Positions 23,855 to 32,392 are shown, numbered from the stretch's first letter. The stretch: DNA of 38,155 bases from RGIG3009 sp045595845 (GCA_045595845.1 JAZOBF010000042.1:1-38155), one strand, 5' to 3'. Program-made: numbers and translations. Notes: generated by a model from the letters alone, not told the origin.

Positions 23855-24973
23855 TCACCGATAGTAACAATACAACTGGCACTTGAGCATACCGTTGTAT
23901 AATTTTCGACGCTTATCGGCCTTGCGTCCGAACAACTCCTCAAATTTTTCATCCGGACTGATGATAGCATAACTCCAACCCGTTTTCGGGATGAAAACCT
24001 GCCCCATCACACGATACAATTCCTGCGCAGTCTCAACATCCGCCAACCGCTCGCCGTAAGGAGGATTACACAAGACCACACCGCGCTCCCCCTCAGGGGT
24101 AAATTGCCTGAGATCACGCACACCGGCGTGTACTTCGTTTGCAACCCCCGCCTTAGCGGCATTATCCGCCGTCAAGCGTACCGCCTCGGGATCAATATCG
24201 CCGCCGACAGCTCTAAATACACGGTCCGATAATACTTGTTCCATCGCGCGTTGCCGTTCCGAACGCCACACCGCGTCCGAAGTCCAGCCCCAGTCCATAA
24301 AAGCAAACCGTCTGCGAATACCGGGCGCGATTCGGCGCGCCGCCAATGCGGCTTCAATAAGCAGAGTGCCCGATCCGCAACAAGGGTCGACTACACGGTC
24401 GGCCAATCTGGCACGGGTGACATCTACGATGGCAGCGGCAAGCGTTTCCTTGATGGGTGCACCCCCCGCATTCTGCCGATACCCGCGTTTATGAAGACCG
24501 GCACCGCTGGTATCAATCAGCAACGAGACCTCATCTTTCAAAATGGTAAACTGCACCTGTACCGTTGCCGCCGTTTCCTCAAACCAACCGATACCATACT
24601 TGGATTTGAGGCGTTCCACGATAGCTTTTTTAATAATAGATTGACAATCGGGAACACTGTGCAACGCGGAATTCAATGACCAGCCCTTGACGGGAAAGGC
24701 ATCTTTTTGCGAAATGAAACGCTCCCACGGCAACGCTTTTACCCCTTGAAACAAGTCTTCAAAGGTGCAAGCGGTAAACCCGCCGACCAATAACTGAATT
24801 CGTTCCGCGTACCGACTGCCGATGTTGGCACGCGCCAACACCTCTTCCGTGCCGGAAAACAACACCCGTCCATTTTGCGGTGTTACCGTTTCGGCACCCA
24901 TACGGCGCAACTCATCCGCCAAGATGCCCTCTATGCCAAACAGGCAGGGCGCACAAAATTCAAATGTCTGCAT
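23855..24973 (-). CDS. THUMP-domain class I RNA methyltransferase (RlmL-like)
   Basis: This 372-residue enzyme is of the THUMP-plus-methyltransferase type, which modifies guanines in 23S rRNA (RlmL N-terminal-like) or tRNA. Residues 4-155 hold the ferredoxin-like and THUMP part (CAPCLFGIEGILADELR, then TVQVQFTILKDEVSLLIDTSG). Residues 158-372 are the methyltransferase, starting LHKRGYRQNAGGAPIKETLAA, with the SAM motif DPCCGSGT (196-203) and the target-base motif NPPYGE (303-308). The ATG at 24973 follows AAAGGGG by 6 nt; an upstream in-frame ATG falls in the terminator of the S1 gene. The exact target base cannot be assigned. Confidence 0.88.
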   Translation of the reverse strand: MQTFEFCAPCLFGIEGILADELRRMGAETVTPQNGRVLFSGTEEVLARANIGSRYAERIQLLVGGFTACTFEDLFQGVKALPWERFISQKDAFPVKGWSLNSALHSVPDCQSIIKKAIVERLKSKYGIGWFEETAATVQVQFTILKDEVSLLIDTSGAGLHKRGYRQNAGGAPIKETLAAAIVDVTRARLADRVVDPCCGSGTLLIEAALAARRIAPGIRRRFAFMDWGWTSDAVWRSERQRAMEQVLSDRVFRAVGGDIDPEAVRLTADNAAKAGVANEVHAGVRDLRQFTPEGERGVVLCNPPYGERLADVETAQELYRVMGQVFIPKTGWSYAIISPDEKFEELFGRKADKRRKLYNGMLKCQLYCYYR

Positions 24974-24991
24974 ACGAGGCCCCTTTACGAT

Positions 24992-25020
24992 AAAAAATGC
25001 CGTTGCCATCGGGCAACGGC
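24992..25020 (-). terminator. Terminator after the S1-domain gene
   Basis: A 9-bp stem (GCCGTTGCC with GGCAACGGC) and ATCG loop is followed by ATTTTTTA on the minus strand. It ends the yab/divIC operon and lies 19 nt before the methyltransferase start, which must rely on read-through or a promoter I cannot see. Confidence 0.8.
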
Positions 25021-25032
25021 AAGTGTGACTGT

Positions 25033-25473
25033 TTAAGATTTTTTGCTGCGGGAAAATCCGCCGTGCTTGCCATCCATTGAGCGTTTGAGATCCAGCATTT
25101 TTTCATCACTGGTCTGCTTAAAGCGTGACATCATCTCTTCAAAACTACTGCTCTCGGTACGGGTAGCTTGCCACTCAAAACGGCCGGGACGGCCGGCTGA
25201 CACATGACGCGGGGCACTGTGATTGGCACGCGCGGGAGGGTCCATCGCTTTTTTGATAGAGAGGCTGATTTTGCCGTCTTCTCCAATGCTCAAAATTTTG
25301 ACCTTGACCTGCTGATTTTCCGTGATGTGGTCGCGGATTTCTTTGACATATGTCGGCGCTACCTCCGAAATATGTACCATGCCGGTCTGACCGTTCCCCA
25401 GTTCAACAAAAGCACCGAATTTGGTAATACCGGTCACTTTGCCTTCAACACAAGCTCCCACTTCCAACGCCAT
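25033..25473 (-). CDS. yabR: S1 RNA-binding domain protein (YabR/general stress protein 13 type)
   Basis: This is a 146-residue protein. Residues 1-75 form a canonical S1 domain (GACVEGKVTGITKFGAFVELG, GMVHISEV, VKVKILSIGEDGKISLSIKKA). The rest is a basic, low-complexity tail rich in Arg, Ser and Lys, usual for this family. In Bacillus the homologue sits at the same place after divIC. It probably binds ribosomes or structured RNA; the target is unknown. It is the last gene before the terminator at 24992-25020 and starts 37 nt after the divIC stop. Confidence 0.88.
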   Translation of the reverse strand: MALEVGACVEGKVTGITKFGAFVELGNGQTGMVHISEVAPTYVKEIRDHITENQQVKVKILSIGEDGKISLSIKKAMDPPARANHSAPRHVSAGRPGRFEWQATRTESSSFEEMMSRFKQTSDEKMLDLKRSMDGKHGGFSRSKKS

Positions 25474-25510
25474 TTTACGGAGTTCCCCCTGTTACCTAAC
25501 GAAATTGCAA

Positions 25511-25798
25511 TCAATCATTCGGGATCTCGACTAAGATTGTCTCACCCGGTCTTGCCATACCTTGTTTGCGTGCCTGTTGTTCTTTGTACGCTTCGCTGTT
25601 GTCGATCTGATCCTGTAAAACCTCGTTGATCTCCTCTTGCGCCGCCGTTTTGTCATTCAGCTTGTCCAGCTTTTCCTGTGCGCTGTTAAGCTGTAATGTC
25701 AACTGAACCATGGACACCACCACATACACCGTAAAGGCAACAACGGCAACGCGAAGAATCATGCTTTTACGCCGTTTGGCAGCTTTTTTGCTTTTCAT
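25511..25798 (-). CDS. divIC: Septum formation initiator family protein (DivIC/FtsL-like)
   Basis: This 95-residue bitopic membrane protein of the cell division machinery has a basic cytoplasmic N-terminus (MKSKKAAKRRKS), one membrane helix (about residues 14-33) and an extracellular coiled coil (about 36-70, LNSAQEKLDKLNDKTAAQEE). It ends with RPGETILVEI, matching the family's short C-terminal motif. DivIC works with FtsL and FtsQ-type proteins at the septum. The ATG at 25798 follows AAGGAGGG by 9 nt, so the longer frame start is rejected. Its position between yabQ and the S1 gene is the same as in Bacillus and supports the name. Confidence 0.88.
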   Translation of the reverse strand: MKSKKAAKRRKSMILRVAVVAFTVYVVVSMVQLTLQLNSAQEKLDKLNDKTAAQEEINEVLQDQIDNSEAYKEQQARKQGMARPGETILVEIPND

Positions 25799-25850
25799 CG
25801 TCGGTTGCCCTCCTTTTCTTGGTGATATCACGCAAAATTATACACATAGA

Positions 25851-26309
25851 TTATACATCATTGGTTTCCTCTGTTTCAAGTCCTTTTTTGATTTTTTTTG
25901 GTTTTTTTTGAATTTTTTTCAGCAAATTTCGGCATAATTTGCCCATTCCGCCGACGGGTACGGCAATCAAGGCGCCGAGCCACCGTCCCCCGCGCGTCAA
26001 CCAGTTAATTACGGCGGTAACAAGATGCACCACGGCACGCCCCACCGTATAGCGGTACGCAAAAAAGCCCGCCACGAGTCCCGCAAACAAATGCACCCGC
26101 AGCACACCGTCATTCACCGCCATCGCAAACAAAAAAATCATAAACGCGGCGGTAATAAAAAATACTAAATCTTGCCAAAATACACGCACGGCACCGGGGC
26201 GTAACACACGGCGCAGAATACGAAACACATCATAATACGCGCCAAGCAAAAATCCCATACCGCAGGACAAAAAGAGCTCCCGCACCTGTTCAAAATTCGT
26301 AAATCCCAT
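25851..26309 (-). CDS. yabQ: Spore cortex biosynthesis protein YabQ
   Basis: This 152-residue membrane protein has about three helices and opens NFEQVRELFLSCGMGFLLGAYYDVFRILRRV, the YabQ signature. In Bacillus YabQ sits in the forespore outer membrane and is needed to build the spore cortex. The C-terminal tail is strongly basic (KKIQKKPKKIKKG) and is coded by runs of seven or eight A residues that all keep the frame. Its ATG overlaps the yabP stop (TAATG), so the two are coupled. Confidence 0.92.
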   Translation of the reverse strand: MGFTNFEQVRELFLSCGMGFLLGAYYDVFRILRRVLRPGAVRVFWQDLVFFITAAFMIFLFAMAVNDGVLRVHLFAGLVAGFFAYRYTVGRAVVHLVTAVINWLTRGGRWLGALIAVPVGGMGKLCRNLLKKIQKKPKKIKKGLETEETNDV

Positions 26310-26596
26310 TATCGAAACAGTTTCCCGAAAAAGCCGCCGGAGCGTGTGTGCACCTCGGTATACAGGAGCGATTCCACATGGCCTTCCATCGTCAAATCCC
26401 CCGTTTCAATATCTAAACGGTTGATGTGCAAACCCGTCCCCTTGACCGTTAACTCCCCTTGCTCTGTATACAGGATAACCATGGTATCATCAAAGCTGTC
26501 CACATCCTGCACACCGGATACAGACAACATCCGCCGTTCACTTAAAGTCAGCAAATGCGGCATGGCGGGCGTTGCGGCAGAACCTTGCTCTTTCAT
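26309..26596 (-). CDS. yabP: Sporulation protein YabP
   Basis: This 95-residue YabP/YqfC-family protein contains LTLSERRMLSVSGVQDVDSFDDTMVILYTEQGELTVKGTGLHINRLDIETGDLTMEG, given here only as landmarks (LSERRMLSVSGVQDV, then LTVKGTGLHI). It is a mother-cell protein made under sigma E in Bacillus; its exact role is not established. A sigma-E-like promoter (26623-26652) lies just upstream. It is coupled to yabQ by TAATG. The start at 26596 follows GGGGAG by 9 nt. Confidence 0.92.
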   Translation of the reverse strand: MKEQGSAATPAMPHLLTLSERRMLSVSGVQDVDSFDDTMVILYTEQGELTVKGTGLHINRLDIETGDLTMEGHVESLLYTEVHTRSGGFFGKLFR

Positions 26597-26622
26597 ACAA
26601 AAACTCTCCCCTTACATCCTAA

Positions 26623-26652
26623 GATATATGGGAAGAGCGTCCGTAATATTAC
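26623..26652 (-). promoter_or_regulatory. Candidate sigma-E promoter of yabPQ
   Basis: On the minus strand GTAATATT (26645-26652), a 14-bp spacer and CATATATC (26623-26630) resemble the sigma-E pattern (GKATATT-N13/15-CATACANT). The -35-like part overlaps the yabO stop codon. yabP and yabQ are sigma-E genes in Bacillus. Confidence 0.45.
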
Positions 26653-26888
26653 AATAGTTTATACAGCAAGGCCGCGTCGTTTTTTGCCACCGTTTCCTGT
26701 ACGCTGACGACCTCCACCGTCACCTCGCGCGTGCCGAGTGCAATCGTCAGGGTATCGCCGATTTTAACATCATAGGACGCGCGGGCGGGCTTGCCGTTAA
26801 CCGATACCCTGCCGGCATCACACGCCTCATTTGCCACCGTACGCCGCTTGATAAGGCGCGACACTTTCAAATACTTATCCAAACGCAT
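26649..26888 (-). CDS. yabO: S4-domain RNA-binding protein YabO (Hsp15-like)
   Basis: This 79-residue protein consists of a single S4 domain: MRLDKYLKVSRLIKRRTVANEACDAGRVSVNGKPARASYDVKIGD is summarised by its ends, RLDKYLKVSRLIKRR and GRVSVNGKPA. Such proteins bind rRNA, and Hsp15-type members rescue stalled large subunits carrying peptidyl-tRNA. The ATG at 26888 follows TGGAGG by 8 nt and the longer frame start is rejected. It lies between the hup terminator and yabP, as in Bacillus. Confidence 0.9.
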   Translation of the reverse strand: MRLDKYLKVSRLIKRRTVANEACDAGRVSVNGKPARASYDVKIGDTLTIALGTREVTVEVVSVQETVAKNDAALLYKLL

Positions 26889-26910
26889 AGTTTTGTCCTC
26901 CAATATGAAC

Positions 26911-26938
26911 AAAAGCCGCCCACAACGGGCGGCTTTTT
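26911..26938 (-). terminator. Terminator of hup
   Basis: A 7-bp G+C stem (GCCGCCC, 26915-26921, with 26927-26933) extended by A-T pairs has runs of A and T on both sides. It separates hup from yabO; leakage is likely to feed the yab genes during growth. Confidence 0.85.
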
Positions 26939-26953
26939 AATAACCGAATCCGA

Positions 26954-27229
26954 TTATTTCGCAACAGCGTCTTTGAACGCCTTGCCGGCCTTGAAGACAG
27001 GAGCCTTGGAAGCCGGGATTTTGATGGTCTCTTTGGTCTGCGGGTTGAGGCCGGTGCGAGCAGCACGAGCGCGAACCTCAAAAGTACCAAAACCAACTAA
27101 TTGTACTTTATCGCCTTTTGCAACAGCCTCTTTGACAGAGTCCAGAACTGCAGCGACAGCCTTTTCGGCATCTTTTTTGGCCAAACCGGTTTTCTCAATA
27201 ACAGAAGCGACTAATTCAACCTTGTTCAT
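26954..27229 (-). CDS. hup: HU-family DNA-binding protein
   Basis: This 91-residue HU protein is a dimeric nucleoid protein that bends DNA. Landmarks are MNKVELVASVIEKTGLAKKDAEKAV, VQLVGFGTFEVRARAARTGLNPQT (the DNA-contact arm with GLNPQT) and IPASKAPVFKAGKAFKDAV. The ATG follows TTGGAGG by about 9 nt, and it has its own promoter and terminator, fitting a highly expressed single gene. In many Bacillota hup precedes yabO. Confidence 0.97.
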   Translation of the reverse strand: MNKVELVASVIEKTGLAKKDAEKAVAAVLDSVKEAVAKGDKVQLVGFGTFEVRARAARTGLNPQTKETIKIPASKAPVFKAGKAFKDAVAK

Positions 27230-27298
27230 GACAAATAACCTCCAACAATTTTATATTCCAACGGAATGGTTCCGCATAGAATCAAAACAACCTATATC

Positions 27299-27327
27299 AT
27301 TTTATCCCATGTATAATTTTTTTGCAA
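27299..27327 (-). promoter_or_regulatory. hup promoter
   Basis: On the minus strand: -35 TTGCAA (27322-27327), 17-bp spacer, -10 TAAAAT (27299-27304), giving a leader of about 65 nt before the hup ATG. The gap 27230-27414 is strongly A+T-rich and holds only this promoter. Confidence 0.7.
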
Positions 27328-27414
27328 GGGATTTTCAAAAAAAATCTCAAAATGTTTCTAAATTCCACAAAAACAATAAAAAATGGAGAATATTTTAGGA
27401 TATTTTACCAAAAA

Positions 27415-28701
27415 TTACGGGGTTATTATGGCATTAACAGCGTGTTGCACCTCAAACCGCACGCGTTCAATATCCAAAGTCAGAAACTCCCCGTTACGGT
27501 ATACCGTGCATCCGTCCACTACCGTCATCTGCACCGCACGACTGCCGGCACCGTACACAATATTGGAAAGCGGTGCGTTCGCGGGGCACAGACCGATATC
27601 GGCTGTATCCACCATCACCAAATCGGCGCGACAACCAACCGCAATATCCCCGCAGTCAGCGCGTCCTTGCGACAGCGCACCGGCACGCGTTCCCATGTAC
27701 AAAACATCCGACGCGGGCAACGCCCCCGCGTCACGGTCGATCCCTTTGGCAAGCAACGCCGTCATGCGCATTTCATTGAGCATATCCAACGCATTGTTAC
27801 TCGCCGCCGAATCCGTTCCGATGGCAACGGATAAACCCATTTTACGGTATTTGTCTACCGGTGCCACCCCACTGCCGAGTTTCAAATTGCTCACGGCGCA
27901 GTGTGCTAAGGTAACATCATGTCCAGACAGGCACGCAACATCATCATCGGTCAACCATACGCCATGGGCAACGGTGAGCGGTCGTTCCAACATACCGACT
28001 TCCTCTAAAAGCCGTGTCGGTGTTTTGCCGTATCTGCCGACACACGCTTTCTGTTCACTTGCGGTTTCCGACAGGTGAATGTGCATCCGCAGATTGTGCT
28101 CCGCCGCAAGCTGTGCCGCATCGTACAAAATATCGGGACGCGTGGTGTATTCCGCATGCGGTGCGACATCCACCAAAATCCGCCCGTCTTCGGCGCCATG
28201 GTACTGTGCAATGAGCGCTTTGGTCTCGCTATACGCCGGGAGGTCGACCAAGCGTTTATCCGCATCAAAGCACGAGATCCCGCGACCGATATTCGCCTTG
28301 ATACCACATTCGACAACCGCACGAACGGTATCCTCGCAAAAATAATACATGTCCGTAAACGAGGTGGTACCGGTCATCAGCATTTCGGCAATGCCGAGCA
28401 TACTGCCCCAATACACCGCCTGCGGATACAACTTGTCCTCAAACGGGAAAATACGGTCGAACAGCCAGGATTGCAACGGCAAGTCTTCACCATAGCCCCG
28501 CATCAGCGTCATCGCCACATGGGTATGTGCATTGACAAAGCCGGGCAACAACACCCGATTGCGACCGTCTATGCGCTCGCCGTAATCCCCGGCGGGCGGC
28601 GTTTTTCCGACATAGCGGATATACGCGCCCTGTATCCCGACATAACAAGACGGCAGATAGGTTCCGTCCGCTTTGAGAACGGCAATATTTTCAAAAATCA
28701 T
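27415..28701 (-). CDS. mtaD: Amidohydrolase, 5'-methylthioadenosine/S-adenosylhomocysteine deaminase type
   Basis: This roughly 428-residue enzyme of the amidohydrolase superfamily belongs to the MTA/SAH deaminase and TrzN-like branch. It starts with a beta-sandwich part (MIFENIAVLKADG), then GFVNAHTHVAMTLMRG with the metal-binding HxH, and later HIHLSET, TVAHGVWL and AIGTDSAASNNALDM with the conserved Asp. The family deaminates methylthioadenosine, S-adenosylhomocysteine or adenosine to inosine compounds. The neighbouring purine nucleoside phosphorylase would split the product, so the two form a purine-salvage pair. I prefer the ATG at 28701; a GTG at 28710 overlaps the upstream stop as GTGA and is possible. 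Confidence 0.85.
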   Translation of the reverse strand: MIFENIAVLKADGTYLPSCYVGIQGAYIRYVGKTPPAGDYGERIDGRNRVLLPGFVNAHTHVAMTLMRGYGEDLPLQSWLFDRIFPFEDKLYPQAVYWGSMLGIAEMLMTGTTSFTDMYYFCEDTVRAVVECGIKANIGRGISCFDADKRLVDLPAYSETKALIAQYHGAEDGRILVDVAPHAEYTTRPDILYDAAQLAAEHNLRMHIHLSETASEQKACVGRYGKTPTRLLEEVGMLERPLTVAHGVWLTDDDVACLSGHDVTLAHCAVSNLKLGSGVAPVDKYRKMGLSVAIGTDSAASNNALDMLNEMRMTALLAKGIDRDAGALPASDVLYMGTRAGALSQGRADCGDIAVGCRADLVMVDTADIGLCPANAPLSNIVYGAGSRAVQMTVVDGCTVYRNGEFLTLDIERVRFEVQHAVNAIITP

Positions 28702-28706
28702 ACATC

Positions 28707-29546
28707 TCACTCGATTTCCGTCACGATTGCTTTCATTAACTCCCCGAAAGTACGGGACATCTTAGCCGCCGCTACAACGACCTCATCGTCACTGACCTCG
28801 GCACCCTCGACCATTCCCGCCGCCATGTTGGTGATACAGGAAATGCCGAGCAATTCCATACCGCTTTGCGCCGCCACAATGGCCTCGGGTACGGTAGACA
28901 TACCTACCGCATCCCCGCCGAGCATACGAATCATGCGAATTTCCGCCGGCGTTTCGAATTGCGGACCGCCCATATAAAAATACACGCCCTCACGCAACGC
29001 AACCGATTGTTCTGCCGCTATACGGCGCGCAAGCGCCTGCAGACGCGGCGTATAGGTATGCGTCATATCGAAAAACCGCGCGCCCAAACGCTCGTCCGCG
29101 GGTCCTCTGGCGGGACTGTCGGCGCATAGCTTGATATGGTCGGTGATAAGCATGAGGTCACCCACCGACAAGGTCGTGTTCACCCCACCGGCGGCGTTAG
29201 TAAGAATGAGCGTTTTCACGCCGAGCATCTGCAACACCCGCACATAAAAGGTAACGGTGGCAAACGCGTACCCCTCATAATAATGCGAACGGCCCGACAA
29301 GATAATCAGCGGCGTTTTGTTTAAACAACCCACGGCAAAAAATCCCGCATGGGACGCCACGGTAGACATCGGGAAATGCGGGATTTCTTCATAGGGAATA
29401 CGCACGGCGTTCTCTAATTCATCAGCAAGATAGCCAAGTCCCGAACCGAGCACCAACGCCGTTTTCGGCAACGCAATGCCTGCCGCCGCAATACGCTCAC
29501 GCACGGATGCGGCCGCTGTCTCTACGCACTTAATCAAATCGTTCAT
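28707..29546 (-). CDS. punA: Purine nucleoside phosphorylase
   Basis: This 279-residue trimeric-type phosphorylase splits inosine and guanosine into base and ribose 1-phosphate. Motifs include LVLGSGLGYLAD (34-38 phosphate loop), ASHAGFF (H66), GRSHYYEGY, ILTNAAGGVN, LMLITDHIKL and YFYMGGPQFETPAEIRM, the family signature, followed by GMSTVPEAIVA. It starts one base after the zinc-ribbon gene (TGATATG) and overlaps or abuts the deaminase, so the three are cotranscribed from 29939-29967. Confidence 0.95.
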   Translation of the reverse strand: MNDLIKCVETAAASVRERIAAAGIALPKTALVLGSGLGYLADELENAVRIPYEEIPHFPMSTVASHAGFFAVGCLNKTPLIILSGRSHYYEGYAFATVTFYVRVLQMLGVKTLILTNAAGGVNTTLSVGDLMLITDHIKLCADSPARGPADERLGARFFDMTHTYTPRLQALARRIAAEQSVALREGVYFYMGGPQFETPAEIRMIRMLGGDAVGMSTVPEAIVAAQSGMELLGISCITNMAAGMVEGAEVSDDEVVVAAAKMSRTFGELMKAIVTEIE

Positions 29547-29547
29547 A

Positions 29548-29907
29548 TCAATCCAGTTTCGCGCCGCACTGATTGCAGAAAACAGCCGTCACTTCGTTGA
29601 AAGCACAACAAGCATTACAACGCACAACATTTTTGCTTTCGATGATGCGTTCTTCCAGTTCTTCGAGCTCAGCATTAAGCATGTTGATATGATCGATACA
29701 CGCATCCACCATATCCTCCACCTGTTCGCCCGACTTGCGGCTGTCATAAACAAGTCTGCCTAATCCTTCATGCGCACCCGCAATTTCGCGCCGCAAATCT
29801 GCGATCTTTAATCTGATTTTTCCGAGTTCCACCCATTCACCGGTCACTTTGCCGGCAGTTTCCGCGACATCTTTTACGCGGGATACCACTGTGTCAAACA
29901 CTTTCAT
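29548..29907 (-). CDS. Zinc-ribbon protein with coiled coil
   Basis: This is a 119-residue protein. Residues 1-90 are helical and charged (VSRVKDVAETAGKVTGEWVELGK, INMLNAELEELEERI). A C-terminal zinc ribbon follows, with two Cys pairs (CNACC, then CNQCG). Similar small proteins are common in Clostridia and have no known function. The ATG at 29907 follows AAAGGAG by 8 nt; the longer frame start is rejected. It has its own promoter and precedes punA by one base, so it may have a role in regulating or assembling that pathway, but this is only context. Confidence 0.8.
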   Translation of the reverse strand: MKVFDTVVSRVKDVAETAGKVTGEWVELGKIRLKIADLRREIAGAHEGLGRLVYDSRKSGEQVEDMVDACIDHINMLNAELEELEERIIESKNVVRCNACCAFNEVTAVFCNQCGAKLD

Positions 29908-29938
29908 CTCGATCGCTCCTTTTTCGTTTCCTACTTTT

Positions 29939-29967
29939 ATTATAAGAAATTTCTTTTCAAAAGACAA
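29939..29967 (-). promoter_or_regulatory. Internal promoter for the zinc-ribbon/punA/mtaD genes
   Basis: On the minus strand: -35 TTGTCT (29962-29967), 17-bp spacer, perfect -10 TATAAT (29939-29944), in the only sizeable gap of the long operon. It lets the purine-salvage genes be expressed apart from recJ-rel. Confidence 0.75.
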
Positions 29968-29975
29968 CAGTAATT

Positions 29976-30917
29976 TTATTGCGGCCCGATAAACTCTCTG
30001 AGCAATGCGTCTGCGGGCAACAAATCTGCCGACAAAGGTGCAAATTTCGACAAAGCGTCAATCAGATGCGCTATCGTATCGGCATACGGACTATCCGTCG
30101 GCACTTGTTGTAACAACGGCAACAAACGCGGTGCCAACATGGCCGGTTCAAACGCATGTGTCGTGTCAAACACCGCATTGGCGGTATCGGCATGCGGGAA
30201 CATATACAGATTTTCACCGCGCACTACCTGCCGCCACATATCGAGTGTGTTTTCAATGGAACTGTTACGGAATTGATAATCCCGCAACATCCGCCGACAC
30301 AGCCGCAAGTCGCGGCGCGTTAACAGTGTATCGTTCCCGTCATACACCCGTGACATCACATTGATAAAAATTTTAAACACATGGTCTCCCGGCAGATGGT
30401 CTTCAAATATCGGATTGAGCGCATGGATACCCTCAAAAATCACGACCGAATTGTCGGAAACGCGCAATTCATAGGTTTCGGGTTCCGGTTCACGGGTATT
30501 AAAATTAAAACGCGGCAACCGCGTCACACCGTCTGTGAGCAACTCTTTCATACAAGCTTGCAGTTGCGGCAAATTCAACGCTTCGATGGATTCGTAATCA
30601 AAACTACCGTCCGGCAAGCGCGGTGCTAAACCTTTGCCACGATAGAAATCGTCCAGCGAGATGATGTTTGCCTGTCTGCCGTGCGCTTCGAGTTCGCGTT
30701 TTAGATTGTTTGCCGTTGTGGTCTTTCCCGCCGATGACGGGCCCGACAACAACACCAGACACCGGCCCTTGATATGTGATGTCATGTGCTCGGCCACCCG
30801 CCGCACATTCTCCAGATACCGTTCACATTCCTCGGCAACAATGCCCTGAGAATCCTGCGCTATCCGCTTGTTGATGTCCGCAACTCGTAGGGTTCGCTGT
30901 TCAAAAAATCGATTCAT
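29976..30917 (-). CDS. Uridine kinase-like nucleoside kinase (PRK/URK family)
   Basis: This 313-residue P-loop kinase has GPSSAGKTT (59-67), IISLDDFYRGKG with the catalytic Asp pair, and VVIFEGIHALNP with SRVYDGNDTLLTRRDLRLCRRMLRDYQFR behind it. The family transfers phosphate to uridine or cytidine. It lacks the N-terminal TGS part of the longer Clostridial nucleoside kinases, starting instead with a short helical region. Its ATG overlaps the hemZ stop by four bases (ATGA), so translation is coupled. The true substrate is not proven by sequence. Confidence 0.82.
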   Translation of the reverse strand: MNRFFEQRTLRVADINKRIAQDSQGIVAEECERYLENVRRVAEHMTSHIKGRCLVLLSGPSSAGKTTTANNLKRELEAHGRQANIISLDDFYRGKGLAPRLPDGSFDYESIEALNLPQLQACMKELLTDGVTRLPRFNFNTREPEPETYELRVSDNSVVIFEGIHALNPIFEDHLPGDHVFKIFINVMSRVYDGNDTLLTRRDLRLCRRMLRDYQFRNSSIENTLDMWRQVVRGENLYMFPHADTANAVFDTTHAFEPAMLAPRLLPLLQQVPTDSPYADTIAHLIDALSKFAPLSADLLPADALLREFIGPQ

Positions 30918-32389
30918 CTGCGTATCCTTTCATAAAAATCTTTCACGGTTCCTTTACGGTTCAGCATTTCCGCAAGCCCGCTGTTGTATTCATATGGGAA
31001 CTTATAATTGAAAATACGCTCCAAATATTCGGTCTCCGGCTGTTTTAGTTTAGACACCGCACCGGCACCGCACCCTAAAATGGTATGCGTTTCATCCATG
31101 ATATAAACATTGTATAACCCTTCACTACCGTCTTGTGCCCAACCGATATTTTCCTGATTACCCACGGTGCGGCTTTGACGGTACAGGTAGTACGGCGAAT
31201 ATCCCGCCTGCGGTAACCGTTCGACGGTATAGCGCACCATACGAACCGTTTCATCAGCGCCACGGTAATCCGCCCGTTTTTGCAAGGTCAAATTGGCGGC
31301 GCGTTTCATGGAAAGGGTGTGAACCGTCACACTCTCGGGTGCCAAATTGACAATGCCGTCAATGGTTTCGCAAAAGCCATCATAGGTATCATGCGGCAAC
31401 CCCGCGATCAAGTCGGTGTTAATATTGCAATGTCCCGTTCGGCGAGCACTGTCAAACGCTTCATAGAACTGTAAGACAGTGTGACGCCGTCCGATGGCGG
31501 ACAACACCTCATCGCGCAATGTCTGCGGATTGATGCTGATACGCGAAACCCCCGCATTTTTCAAAAGACGCAATTTATCATCGGTCACCGTATCCGGTCT
31601 GCCCGCCTCTACCGTATATTCCCGCACGGTGGAAAGATCAAACGATGTTTCCACCGCCTGTGTCAAGGTTGCCAACTGCCGGGCAGTAAGCGTGGTGGGA
31701 GTACCGCCGCCGAAATAGACGGTTTCAAGGCGCAACCCTAACTCTTTTGCCAAGTTACCCGTAAACGCAAGTTCCTCTGCCAAACGCTCCACATACTCGG
31801 GAATCAATTTAGCGGCGCGTGTGACGGTCTGCGACACAAACGAGCAATAATCACAACGCGACGGACAAAACGGAACCGATACATACAGGCTGAACGATTC
31901 CGGTCGCGATAAACCCAAAATACGGTTCTCCGACTCCAAGGTAGCGCGGCACAACTGCAGTTTATGTTCACTGACAAACAGTCGTTCACGCAAATGCGCA
32001 AGGGCTTTCTCCTCCCCCTCCTCAGCAATTAAACGACGGAGTAATTTGACCGGCCTCACGCCTGTCACGATTCCCCAATCCTGTTTTGTGTGAAACGCGT
32101 CCGACAAGAGGTGATACAACAATTCACACAACACCAGCTCACACTCATCCTTGTAGGCGGGGTGTGTGTTATCTACCTGTGCGCACCGCGTTTGATCGTA
32201 ATCGGCCAGTTGCAAGCGGCATGAGAGTGCCGTTGCCGTTGCTTGCTTTTCCAACCGTGCGATGAGTGCCGCGCCGTCCGACGGTGTATCGGCCGACTGT
32301 GCGACCGTCAGCCGCTCTTGCGGTAAAAATAAACGACACACATTTTGCAGTTCAAAATGATAATCGTGCCCCTGTAAATACAGAACCAT
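30914..32389 (-). CDS. hemZ: HemZ-type radical SAM protein
   Basis: This 491-residue radical SAM protein has the cluster motif PFCPSRCDYC (C175, C179, C182), preceded by a roughly 160-residue N-terminal part typical of HemZ and followed by the HemN-like barrel (VYFGGGTPTTL, TVEAGRPDTV, RISINPQT, INTDLIAGLPHDT). HemZ is named an oxygen-independent coproporphyrinogen dehydrogenase, but the reaction is unproved for many homologues and no other haem gene is here. It starts 3 nt after the MBL hydrolase. Confidence 0.87.
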   Translation of the reverse strand: MVLYLQGHDYHFELQNVCRLFLPQERLTVAQSADTPSDGAALIARLEKQATATALSCRLQLADYDQTRCAQVDNTHPAYKDECELVLCELLYHLLSDAFHTKQDWGIVTGVRPVKLLRRLIAEEGEEKALAHLRERLFVSEHKLQLCRATLESENRILGLSRPESFSLYVSVPFCPSRCDYCSFVSQTVTRAAKLIPEYVERLAEELAFTGNLAKELGLRLETVYFGGGTPTTLTARQLATLTQAVETSFDLSTVREYTVEAGRPDTVTDDKLRLLKNAGVSRISINPQTLRDEVLSAIGRRHTVLQFYEAFDSARRTGHCNINTDLIAGLPHDTYDGFCETIDGIVNLAPESVTVHTLSMKRAANLTLQKRADYRGADETVRMVRYTVERLPQAGYSPYYLYRQSRTVGNQENIGWAQDGSEGLYNVYIMDETHTILGCGAGAVSKLKQPETEYLERIFNYKFPYEYNSGLAEMLNRKGTVKDFYERIRR

Positions 32390-32392
32390 CTC

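Noticed and set aside
25851..26309. Runs of seven or eight A/T in yabQ as signs of frameshift or sequencing error
   Set aside because: The frame is kept through all of them and gives the Lys-rich tail expected of YabQ.
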